A DNA stretch of 64,000 nt from Actinernus sp. WN-2022 (Eukaryota; Cnidaria; Anthozoa; Actiniaria; Actinernidae): the NCBI GenBank assembly GCA_030867875.1, contig JAOWCC010000019.1, positions 74,862,861-74,926,860 on the forward strand, read 5' to 3'. The notes below the pieces were generated by a model. It ran no database searches. It was not told the DNA's origin and saw only the letters and a program-made list of their open reading frames with translations. Both the position numbers and the translations under genes were made by a program. The stretch's first letter is position 1, and each line of letters starts with the position of its first letter. Below, in pieces: positions 9,698 through 21,600 of this stretch.

Positions 9698-12600
9698 GTA
9701 TCTCATTTAACCTCATGACTCTGCATTCGTGTAACATAAAAACACTGTATTCCATCTTTTTCAAATGGCTGATACCTTATTTAATCTACGAGGCGCTTTT
9801 TGCCTTCATGATTTCAATAGAAACTCAGATTAAGTTTCGACAACACAACTCGGTTCACATGTTATCACTATCAGACAGCCATCAGACGGAAGAAGTATGT
9901 CATTCTTTTTACGTGGCTTTTCTCTGATCCACAGTGGATATATGCCGGGTGTGTCGAGCCGAAGCAACACCTGAAAAGCCACTGTACTATCCATGTATCT
10001 GCACAGGAAGTATAAAATATATCCACCAAGAATGGTAAGCTTATAAAAGGCTGTTGTTTGCCTACCTTGTTGTCATTTTTATGGTCTCACGGCATTCATA
10101 CAATCAATTTTCTCGTAAATCGTCGTTTTGTTTATTGTTTTGATTAAGCTGAATAGCTTCACTTCAAACAATTGAGTGACTGCTGTCTGAAATCTAAATT
10201 TGATTTTACACAGTTTATTGCAATGGCTGAAGCACAGCAAAAAAGAGTGAGTATCACTATAAATGTTCCCTTTTCTCAGGTCGAATCTTGGCATGACTTT
10301 GTTAACTGCTGTACTGGACACTGATACATCTGATTATATAGCCACGACATACACATGCTCTGATTGGGTAAAATAAGCATGCAACTAACAACAACAAAGA
10401 TTGATTCATACTCCATAGTGGAGCTTTGGAATAAGTGTTAAAAACATTGATGTAAAATTTGCTGCATGTACTGTAGTATCGTTGACTCTTTAAGTCCGAC
10501 ACTCTCTCAGTGGCTGAACTTTGCTGGCAAATGCTGGGAAGGGTTGTGCAGGTTTGGAATTGACTGATATATATGGGGCGCCGTTTGTGTCAAAAATACT
10601 TTGTTTATAAATATATAACGTATTTTACTATATCACATACTTGTTATATCCTATACGACTTTCTTTTACATATTTAAAACTCTTGCACATAAATATTGCA
10701 CTTGTTGTGTATTTTATAACTTGTCGCTATTTATGTAAAGGTTGTCATTTCTTATAACTTGATGACATTTATATCAAACATCCCGTATTTTAAAACTTCT
10801 GCATAAACATTTTTTTACATAAAACTTGTCGCTCTTTTTAAAACTTCTGCATTTATATACAACTTGTAATTTTATCAAACTTATCCTTTTTTTATAACTG
10901 TGTGATTTTTTTAAATGACTTGTCACTTTTTAGTACATAAACATTTTTTTATAAAACTTGTCGCTTTCTAAAACTTTTGCATTTATATACAACTTGTAAT
11001 TTTATAAAACTTAAAGTGGACGACGCAACTATGACCAGCGGTAAGTTATATTTCAGCTGCGCGCGCACCGCTCACCCGACTGAAAATGGATGTTTTAAGT
11101 GAGCTAAGGGTACATTTGAATGCTCTTTCAGAATTGTTCAGAGTACTTCAGCGTAATCTGTTTACAAGTAATCCTTAAACTGTGGAGGGATTGTACTAAC
11201 TCACTGCACGCTACTTTACTGGCCGTAATCAACAAACTCACTGTATGCTACCTTTACCGGCCGTGATCAACACTCAATGCAGGCTACCTTTACCGGCGGT
11301 GATCAACAAACTCACTGTACGCTACCTTTACCGGCCGTGATCAACAAACTCACTGTACGCTACCTTTACCGGCCGTGATCAACAAACTCACTGTACGCTA
11401 CCTTTACCGGCGGTGATCAAGAAACTCGCTGTACTCTACCTTTACCGGCCGTGATCAACAAACTCACTGCATGCTACATTTACCGGCCGTGATCAACAAA
11501 CTCACTGTACGCTACTTTTAATTTTTGTTTGTTTTCGGTATGTATGGAAAGTGCAGGAAACACATTTCTCTGGCAAAATGAATGGCCTCCATATTTTGAA
11601 CTGCTCGCTCTGCATCCGATATTGCAAAATGACCTTGCTCTCGCGTTTCGAACACGTGCTAAAAGCGGCAATACATATCATGGTGTGTGACCTTCGCGAT
11701 CGACCAGTAATCGTGTTCAGCCAATCAGAAAGCTGCTCTTTAGAGGTGAAGCCCTTCTGTACCATCTTCCCATCCCATGGACGATTCACTTTTGGATCGA
11801 TGACTCTGCTCCCATTACTACCCTCACAAACTGAAACTTGTGTCCAACGATTCTTCTTAGTTTCGAGGCAAACAAGTTCTCGAACATTTTTCGGATCTCC
11901 GACTCCTCCATCTCGGCACTTATCTCCACAGCACTAATAACTAAATTTCAGACATATAGCTCTTCTCTGATGTTTCCCCAAGGAACAGATGTAATTTTTG
12001 GGTCCGGTAGCAGGATTACGTCTTTGATAATCGGCTTTGTCGGGCGATAAGGCATGCCAGGGCCACTGCGAGCGCGAGCGCAAGCGCTGTTCCCGCCTTT
12101 TGTCGAGGGCATTCTTTTCGGCCATCGCGTTGGACCCGACTGATAGCTGTGCTGTGGGTTGAATTCGCTACCAAAGGTGTTGGTAGTAGCACTGGTTGGT
12201 ACTGATGAGGTCGATCGTGAGCTTCGGTAGCCTGAATTTCAGCCGTCTCCTCTGGTTCGTTCCTCCCGAGAGAGACGTCTGAATCCAATAGCCGATAATG
12301 CCGTCCAGTGACGTCAAGGCGGATGAACAATTTAAATAATGCAAATAAAACTGTCACGGCGGTAGAAAGAGTTCGTGGGTCACAAAAACAAAGCCATCGC
12401 TCGCCTTGAGAAAGTATGTGAGATCATGCCGGCCAAAATAAAAGCCTTACTATAAGTTATACCATGGCATTTTGGGGTATTAGTGATTTAAATTGCCCCG
12501 AGAGCCGAGGGAAGATTTGTACCCGAAATGCCATGGTATAAGTATACCATGATCGCCGAGGAACGGAACAAATCTCTGAGAAGTTTAGTTTTCTCTGCCG

Positions 12601-15600
12601 AAACTAAAGACGTCGCAGTCGAGTTGCTTTCTAAAACGTTTTGTTTAATGCTTGACTGAGCGCCATTGATTAAACGACCCTGGCTTCCCCTGGGGAAAAG
12701 CGTGTTGTTTTTGAGAAGAATAACACTAAAATACAATGTAATTATGCGGTTGACTAAATATTCAAAGAGCATGAATGGATTTTAATTACGTCACGTTTAT
12801 GGTTTTAAGTATCCCACATGGAAGAAGCGGGTTTGAGAAATTAAGAGAAGAATATGCAGATTGAAATAGGTCATCCCACATGTATTACATTGAAGGTTAT
12901 GATGAAGACAGGTCAGTTTGGATTTAGTATTTTTCATCCCGGAGCGTAGGGCTAGTCGTGCCAGAGGGGAGCAGGAGTTGATGCTTTTGACCTTCTCACT
13001 TCCAGCCTGCATTCTCTTCTAATTTTCCCTCATTACGCATGCAGGGAAATTTAGAAATATGCATTGTCTCGAAATTTCCCTGCCATCAGGGAAAATTAGT
13101 GGTTTAAATGTGCCTCGGAGAACAAAAGAATCCGAGGCTACCATGGTATAACTATATATATATCTCCATCCCATTTGCTTCTCAAGTGCCTCTTATGTTG
13201 TGAAAACCTTTTCGAAGCAACAAATCGTTACATTATATTTGGAGGCAAAATACAGTTGATCTTTGTCTTTCCGTTGATCTTTGTACATGTCTCGCGATCT
13301 GCCGTTCGAATCGACACAGCTACGATATATTACCTATGTAAATGAGGCAACAGAAAAGTAGAAAAACATGAAAGGATAATGGAGAATTTTCGAAGAAATA
13401 CGAAGACTCTTGCGGGAAGAACAGTTCCTTGAAGAGAAGAGAGTAGCGCCATTCTTTACCACTGCGAGTGTGAACAAATAATCGATTATCAACAACCCGG
13501 CCCGCGGACGCGACGCGATAAAATGTACATTTACAGGACAGTCGGCCGGTTATTGTGCAGGACACTTTCAATCCATTTCCAGATGTTTTCCTTGCGAATT
13601 CAAGGTCTTTGCCAAAGACAATCACTCCACTGAAACTCAACGATCAACAATCGCGAGTCCAAAGTGCACGTGAATCGAACCGTCTTCTCGGCTGATAATT
13701 ATGATAATTATGCGAAATTATAGAATATGAACTAATCAAAGATCACTACCAGGTTTTCTGGTAGTGACGTCACTGGACGGCATTATCGGCTATTGGATTC
13801 AGACATCTCTCTCGGGAGGAACGAACCAGAGGAGACGGCTGAAATTCAGGCTAGAGCTTCGGCAGCTTGGAAACAGTTGTTCTACTTGTTCTTGCATGTT
13901 CGTTGCGGAACACTCTCTCTCTCTGAGCGTGCACGAGATCCATTGACGTCGTTGTTGCCGACATTCCTACTAGTACTAGTCTCTACGGCTTGTTCTTTCA
14001 TTTACTAGGGCACTATGATTACTGGCGCTATTAGTCGGATTGGAAGCCATATATCAGAATATTAAAGCCGGATATAACGTAGGCTAGCAGTAAGTTTGCA
14101 AGGGCGGGAATTGGAAGTGGAAAGAGCGAAGAAAAGAGCCGCTATGTAACTTACCGCTGGCCATAGTTGCGTCGTCCACTTTAAGTTTTATAAAATTACA
14201 AGTTGTATATAAATGCAGAAGTTTTCAAAAGAGCGACAAGTTTTATATAATTTTTTTTTATGTACTAAAAAGTGACAAGTAATTTAAAAAATCACGTAGT
14301 AATAAAAAAAGGATAAGTTTTATAAAATTATAAGTTTTATATAAATGTCAGAAGTTTTATAAAATTACAAGTTGTATGTAAATGCAGAGGCTTTAAAATA
14401 CGGGATGTTTGATATAAATGTCATCAAGTTGTAAGAAATGACAACCTTTACATAAATAGCGACAAGTTATAAAATACACAACAAGCGCAATATTTATGTG
14501 CAAGAGTTTTAAATATGTAAAATAAAGTTGTATACGATATAACAAGTATGTGATATAGTAAAATACGTTATATATTTATAAACAAAGTATTTTTGACACA
14601 AACGGCGCCATAATCTTGTAGGATCTTGCAAATATCTTACATTATCCTGCTAAATCTTATACAAATGTAGATCTTGCATGTACATGTTGTAGGTCAAATT
14701 GTCTGAATTCCAGGTCAAATTGAATCAACCTAGGTCAAATTGAATCAACCTAGGTCAAATTGAATCAACCTAGGTCAAATTGAATCAACCTAGGTCAAAT
14801 TGAATCAACCTAGATCAAATTGAATCAACCTAGGTCAAATTGAATCAACCTAGATCAAATTGAATCAACCTAGGTCAAATTGAATCAACCTACATGTAGG
14901 TCAAATTGAATCAACCTTAGTTGGAATATCAATGATTCTAAAAAGGGATTTTTATTTTTTTGGGATTCATAAAAAGGGGCTTAGTTTTTTTTTTGGGGGG
15001 GGGGGGGGCGGTGGGGGGGATTTAAAAAGGGAAAAAATCCACCCACCCCTCCCCTCTACTTTCCTCCCTCCCTTTCCATCTCCCTTTTCTTCCTTGTCCC
15101 CCCTGACACACCTGTACCCACTTACCTTGATGGTCACCCATCCACTTACTAGGTTATTGTGCAGGACACTTTCAATCCATTTCCAGATGTTTTCCTTGCG
15201 AATTCAAGGTCTTTGCCAAAGACAATCACTCCACTGAAACTCAACGATCAACAATCGCGAGTCCAAAGTGCACGTGAATCGAACCGTCTTCTCGGCTGAT
15301 AATTATGATAATTATGCGAAATTATAGAATATGAACTAATCAAAGATCACTACCAGGTTTTCTGGTAGTGACGTCACTGGACGGCATTATCGGCTATTGG
15401 ATTCAGACATCTCTCTCGGGAGGAACGAACCAGAGGAGACGGCTGAAATTCAGGCTAGAGCTTCGGCAGCATGGAAACAGTTGTTCTACTTGTTCTTGCA
15501 TGTTCGTTGCGGAACACTCTCTCTCTCTGAGCGTGCACGAGATCCATTGACGTCGTTGTTGCCGACATTCCTACTAGTACTAGTCTCTACGGCTTGTTCT

Positions 15601-18600
15601 TTCACTATACTTATAAGCTCTGAGAGCCTATTTACTAGGGCACTATGATTACTGGCGCTATTAGTTGGATTGGAAGCCATATATCAGAATATTAAAGCCG
15701 GATATAACGTAGGCTAGCAGTAAGTTTGCAAGGGCGGGAATTGGAAGTGGAAAGAGCGAAGAAAAGAGCCGCTATGTAACTTACCGCTGGCCATAGTTGC
15801 GTCGTCCACTTTAAGTTTTATAAAATTACAAGTTGTATATAAATGCAGAAGTTTTCAAAAGAGCGACAAGTTTTATATAATTTTTTTTTATGTACTAAAA
15901 AGTGACAAGTAATTTAAAAAATCACGTAGTAATAAAAAAAGGATAAGTTTTATAAAATTATAAGTTTTATATAAATGTCAGAAGTTTTATAAAATTACAA
16001 GTTGTATGTAAATGCAGAGGCTTTAAAATACGGGATGTTTGATATAAATGTCATCAAGTTGTAAGAAATGACAACCTTTACATAAATAGCGACAAGTTAT
16101 AAAATACACAACAAGCGCAATATTTATGTGCAAGAGTTTTAAATATGTAAAATAAAGTTGTATACGATATAACAAGTATGTGATATAGTAAAATACGTTA
16201 TATATTTATAAACAAAGTATTTTTGACACAAACGGCGCCCCATAGATATATGACAAACATTTTATTGGTGGTATTAGACAAAGTTGATCCATCAAGAAAT
16301 ATATTTTGGAGTAATTGCAGAATACCCCCTCCAGTGGTTCATTAATATTTCATTTCTCAACTTTTTCATACAAACCTTCTAAAAACCTAACCCTGAAATA
16401 AAAAAAAAACCTAACCATTTCAACCCAAAATCATTCATAGAACGAGTCTAAAGTGGAGATTTTAGCGCAGTTTTCAAGGGAGTGGAGGGGATATTCTGCA
16501 ACTAAGCCTATATTTTATGCTTGCAATGAACAGTGTGAAATGTGTGCTCTGATTGGCCACTAGCCAAAATGAAGAGTTATTCTAGACTAAATCAAAATGC
16601 AATTTAGACATGGTTAAATTTGCCAGCACATTTTTGGTCTTCCTGTTGCACAGCTCGCGGGGCCTGGGTCAGCATCTCATCTGGGTCTTTTTTATTTGTT
16701 TCGCTTAGTTTGACGGTACATTTGCAGTTGCTCATCATGTCGCTTGCAAGTGCTGTGTCGTTTGGATTGTGTTAGCATTCTTTGCATGTAGATTTGTGTT
16801 TCCTCTCCCTCCTCCCCCTTGTTCTTGTCTGTCCACTCCTATGTGACCCAGTGTGCTGGGCTATCAAGCACTGATCCTACTTACAGCCTGGGAACTGAAC
16901 CTCCAATACACTTCAGCACATCTAGGATTATCTGTCATCCCCATAGCTGGATATTATTTTAATAGAGTACAGATCCATGACAATATCATTTTGCACAAAA
17001 TCATTTTGTAGCCTCCTTTCTTCACAAATTATTGTATAAAACAAAGAGATGTCATTTTGACATGGTTCTGTCCTCTAAATCATATAGATATGCAGATGTC
17101 AAAATGTTACTACATCATAGATTTAAATTAAAACAGTCATGTCACTCTTCTGCGTCTTGTAGCGTACTTCTTTGTTCTCTTCACATTGTGACATCGCCAC
17201 CTCACTGGCTAGTTCAGTTGGTAGAGCATGGTCTAGAGTGCGGGGACAGGGCCATTGGCCTTGTCTCCTACTTCTAATCAGTATTATTTTGAAGGGGACG
17301 TGAAAGAACCTGGTTTTACAGCCATAAGGTGGTCAGGAATAGTTATGCTAAATATACATTTAACTTCCAAAGCTTAACCTGGAGAAATGATCTGGCGAAA
17401 TTTCTTATCACTGTTATGCAATCAGAAAAGTACATGTATGCAGTATGTAACAAATAGATTCCATTCTGCCATGCATCTGTCCTCTTATACAGACTGTGTA
17501 GATCGATGCACAGATAATAATAATAATGGCCATATTTACTGCCACATTACCACAGTTTCATGGCACTTTACATATTACTGACATATCCCATCAGTGATTT
17601 TTTTTGGACTACTTATGGCACTAGTACCTGCCATGCAGTTTACAATATTGAGTGTGTGGTTAGCACAATGGCCAGGCTGCTGTACCGGGTGACAATCCCC
17701 TGCTCTTTTTCGAGTAGTACAACAGAATTCAAAAATATTATTTTTCCTTAACCATTACTATACTTTTATATTCCAGGTACTGTGAATTATGTAATCACCG
17801 GTTTACCTTCAAACCAAGTATGTCACGTTTAGATTAATTTATATTTAAATTGCCCATTAGCCTAACTACACAAACTTTATTAAAAAAATTAAATAATACC
17901 CGTTTCAGTATACATGTGTATTATCAATTATCTATCTCTAGTTAGTTATCTCTTGCCACCCAACCAATAGTATATTCTTTGTAAATTTTTGCAATGTTCA
18001 AAAGCCGTTTTCTCAAAAACTCTTCAACATACAATGTATATTACAAGTACCGATTTCAGTGTTCTGTGCATAGGGCAATCACTTGATGCACTCATTGGAC
18101 ACAATCATTTCACATGCTTCGTAACCAGTCTCACTATATTTTGTCGTGGTTTTGAGGTACTGAATCAAATAAATTAGTCTTTTTTCGTATTCCTAGTAGT
18201 AAACAGACTTCAAGAACATGCATTCCTGATGAGAAGTGGCAGAAATTTGTGTGGAATGATAGTGTCGAATGAGGATGTCAAATGATTGTCTCAAACACTT
18301 GAAATACAGTCTGTTATAAAATAACCAGCTAATTAATAAGCCGACCAATAACCAAATGTTGAGGGATCCAAGTTGAGGAATCTAAGCGATCACAGCACTG
18401 TGCAACTGGCAACAAACTTCAAACCAGCTTGAACAATAACAGTCACTAAGAGTCCCAGATGAAAACCAACCCAGGGCCCCATGAGCACACCACAGGACCC
18501 CCAATAGTCATAAATTACATTTTAGCTTGACTATGTATGTAACACTGAAATCGGTCGTAATTTCAATTTTTTGGCAATTTCCAAGTGTGACACTATTATT

Positions 18601-21600
18601 TGATTTATGGACTGTTTGTAGCTTGAAGTCTATTAATACTAATGAGGCAAATTGTAAACAATGACAACATGAAATCCACCTATATTAATTATTAGGTTTG
18701 ATTGTAGAATATTAATCCTCCTTTCAACTCGTAAGCAAGCTGCTCTTTTTACAGTTTATGCACCTGACATGCCGACTCACCTCCCAGTCAAGGACTTTGT
18801 TAGCGGACTGACGAGAAGTATCTTCAGAGCAGTGCGCTATTGGTTTCACTACACACTGGTTGCTGTAGCATGGCTTGGAGTTGTGCCCATCACAGCATGT
18901 AAGAAAACCCTTCATAAAATACCATAGTTTTAGCATATTGATCTTGCTGACTTATCAAGGAAGCATGAGCTGAACTAATATAAATAGGTACATGTACATG
19001 TACTGCCCTAGGTTGAGAATCTTGGCAAAATCTTTCCAGGATCTTGGCAAGGTGTTGGTAAGATCTTATCAGAATTCTTGAAAGAACTTGCCAAGAACTT
19101 GCAATGATCCTGTAAGATCTTACAATGATCTTTGTAGAAATCTTACTAAGATCCTACATGATTGGGCAGGATTTATACATTGTCCTGCCATAATCTTGTA
19201 GGATCTTGCAAATATCTTACATTATCCTGCTAAATCTTATACAAATGTAGATCTTGCATGTACATGTTGTAGGTCAAATTGTCTGAATTCCAGGTCAAAT
19301 TGAATCAACCTAGGTCAAATTGAATCAACCTAGGTCAAATTGAATCAACCTAGGTCAAATTGAATCAACCTAGGTCAAATTGAATCAACCTAGATCAAAT
19401 TGAATCAACCTAGGTCAAATTGAATCAACCTACATGTAGGTCAAATTGAATCAACCTTAGTTGGAATATCAATGATTCTAAAAAGGGATTTTTATTTTTT
19501 TGGGATTCATAAAAAGGGGCTTAGTTTTTTTTTTGGGGGGGGGGGGGCGGTGGGGGGGATTTAAAAAGGGAAAAAATCCACCCACCCCTCCCCTCTACTT
19601 TCCTCCCTCCCTTTCCATCTCCCTTTTCTTCCTTGTCCCCCCTGACACACCTGTACCCACTTACCTTGATGGTCACCCATCCACTTACTAACCTTGCCCG
19701 ATCGGGCTTAACTTGAGCTGGTCACAAGGAACGCCTGGTAGATATACTCGGTAATCCAGTGGATTATCGCACTGCGCCACAGAAGCGCTTGTTGATTTCA
19801 ACACCATCGTTTATTCTATATTAAAGTGACTACTGGTTGAACCCAGTCCCTCTCATATGTGCACATGCATACTGCTAAAAAATCAGACTTCGAAACATCA
19901 TTCGAAACATGAACGATGTGAAATCCGGATGAAACTGTAACGCAGATGAAGTTTATGTTGACTCAGCGACTGCGTTCTTTTATGAAAACTGCAGCAACTC
20001 AAGAGAAGTAGGGATGCTAAATCAAGAATAATACATTGTTTGAAGATGATTAGAATGATGTACTTTACGGCTACACTCGTACTTCGAAGCAAGCTGTGTC
20101 AACCGAACCGAATTTTACAGAGTAATCACTCAGCTGATACAATGTACAGTACATGTAAATATAAAGCGAATCACCTCAAACATTTTATCTGGAAGACTTC
20201 TACTAAAGAGCTAAACAGTATCTCAGTAAAGTAACAAGAGCAGAGGATCTTGAAGTAACACTCGTAAGCTCGTTTATGACACTGACAAAACAATGGAAAT
20301 TGATAAAAAAAAATTGTATTATATTCTCATGTTCTCCCATCAAAGAATCGGCCACAGAAAAGATGTGAAAAGATGCAAAATGCATAAATGATTGAGAACT
20401 TACACTTACATGGAACAAGCAGATTTATTAAAGCCAGTTAACATCCCACTCCAAGCAAACTCATTCCTAACAATATTATAAATCGATTTAATGGTCCTGT
20501 GAACTAAACGTAATACTAAACAACACTGAAATAAATTTACTTCTTAAATGTTCCTGTGCCACTGATCCAAGGGCCCTTACCATACATTTTTAAAAACCCT
20601 AACTGTCAACAACGGCTGCTCACTAATTTAGGGTTCTGTAGGGCTAATCATTAAACAACATGAAATAAATTTACTTCTTAAATGTTCCTGTGCCACTGAT
20701 CCAAACCCTTTCATAAAAAAAAACAATGTAAGTTCCCGTTTTAGAATCTTGAACAAATGACCTAGGTTGAATCAATGTGACCTAGGTTGAATCAATGTGA
20801 CCTAGGTTGAATCAATGTGACCTAGGTTGAATCAATGTGACCTAGGTTGAATCAATGTGACCTAGGTTGAATCAATGTGACCTAGGTTGAATCAATGTGA
20901 CCTAGGTTGAATCAATGTGACCTAGGTTGAATCAATGTGACCTAGGTTGAATCAATGTGACCTAGGTTGAATCAATGTGACCTAGGTTGAATCAATGTGA
21001 CCTAGGTTGAATCAATGTGACCTAGGTTGAATCAATGTGACCTAGGTTGAATCAATGTGACCTAGGTTGAATCAATGTGACCTAGGTTGAATCAATGTGA
21101 CCTAGGTTGAATCAATGTGACCTAGGTTGAATCAATGTGACCTAGGTTGAATCAATGTGACCTAGGTTGAATCAATGTGACCTAGAACTCAATTTGACCT
21201 AGGTTGAATCAATTTAACCTACAGTTAAGGTTGAATCAATTTGACCTAGGTTGAATCAATTTAACCTACAGTTAAGGTTGAATCAATTTGACCTAGGTTG
21301 AATCAATTTAACCTACAGTTAAGGTTGAATCAATTTGACCTAGGTTGAATTGATTTTGACCTGGAACTCAATTTGACCTTGGTTGAATCAATTTAACCTA
21401 CAGTAGGTTGAATCAATTTGACCTAGGTTGAATTGATTTTGACCTGGAATTCAATTTGACCTACAACATACATATCATAAATACTCATGTATAGGCCACT
21501 TTTTTGGACAAAAAACAAGGGCCAATTAATTGGGGGTACAGCTTATAGATTATATGTGTGTACAAGCATACAGTACCGGGAAAATAGATTTCAATGACGT

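Larger units (their letters stand above)
10574..16242. mobile_element. Large terminal-inverted-repeat transposon in MARCHF6 intron 3
   Basis: It begins TGGGGCGCCGTTTGTGTCAA and ends with the reverse complement, each side followed by TA, which looks like a 2-bp target duplication. The inverted arm (10574-11050) carries many ACTTGTCGC/ACTTGTAATTTTAT-type sub-repeats and is matched at 14150-14608 and again at 15780-16242. A second inverted pair lies inside (about 12230-12320 against 13755-13860). No transposase was recognised. Minus-strand open frames at 11502-11789 and 12016-12357 look weakly protein-like but match no family I know. Confidence 0.75.

Noticed and set aside
20756..21185. Possible CRISPR-like array
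   Set aside because: The units are contiguous without spacers, in an animal genome with introns; it is a minisatellite.
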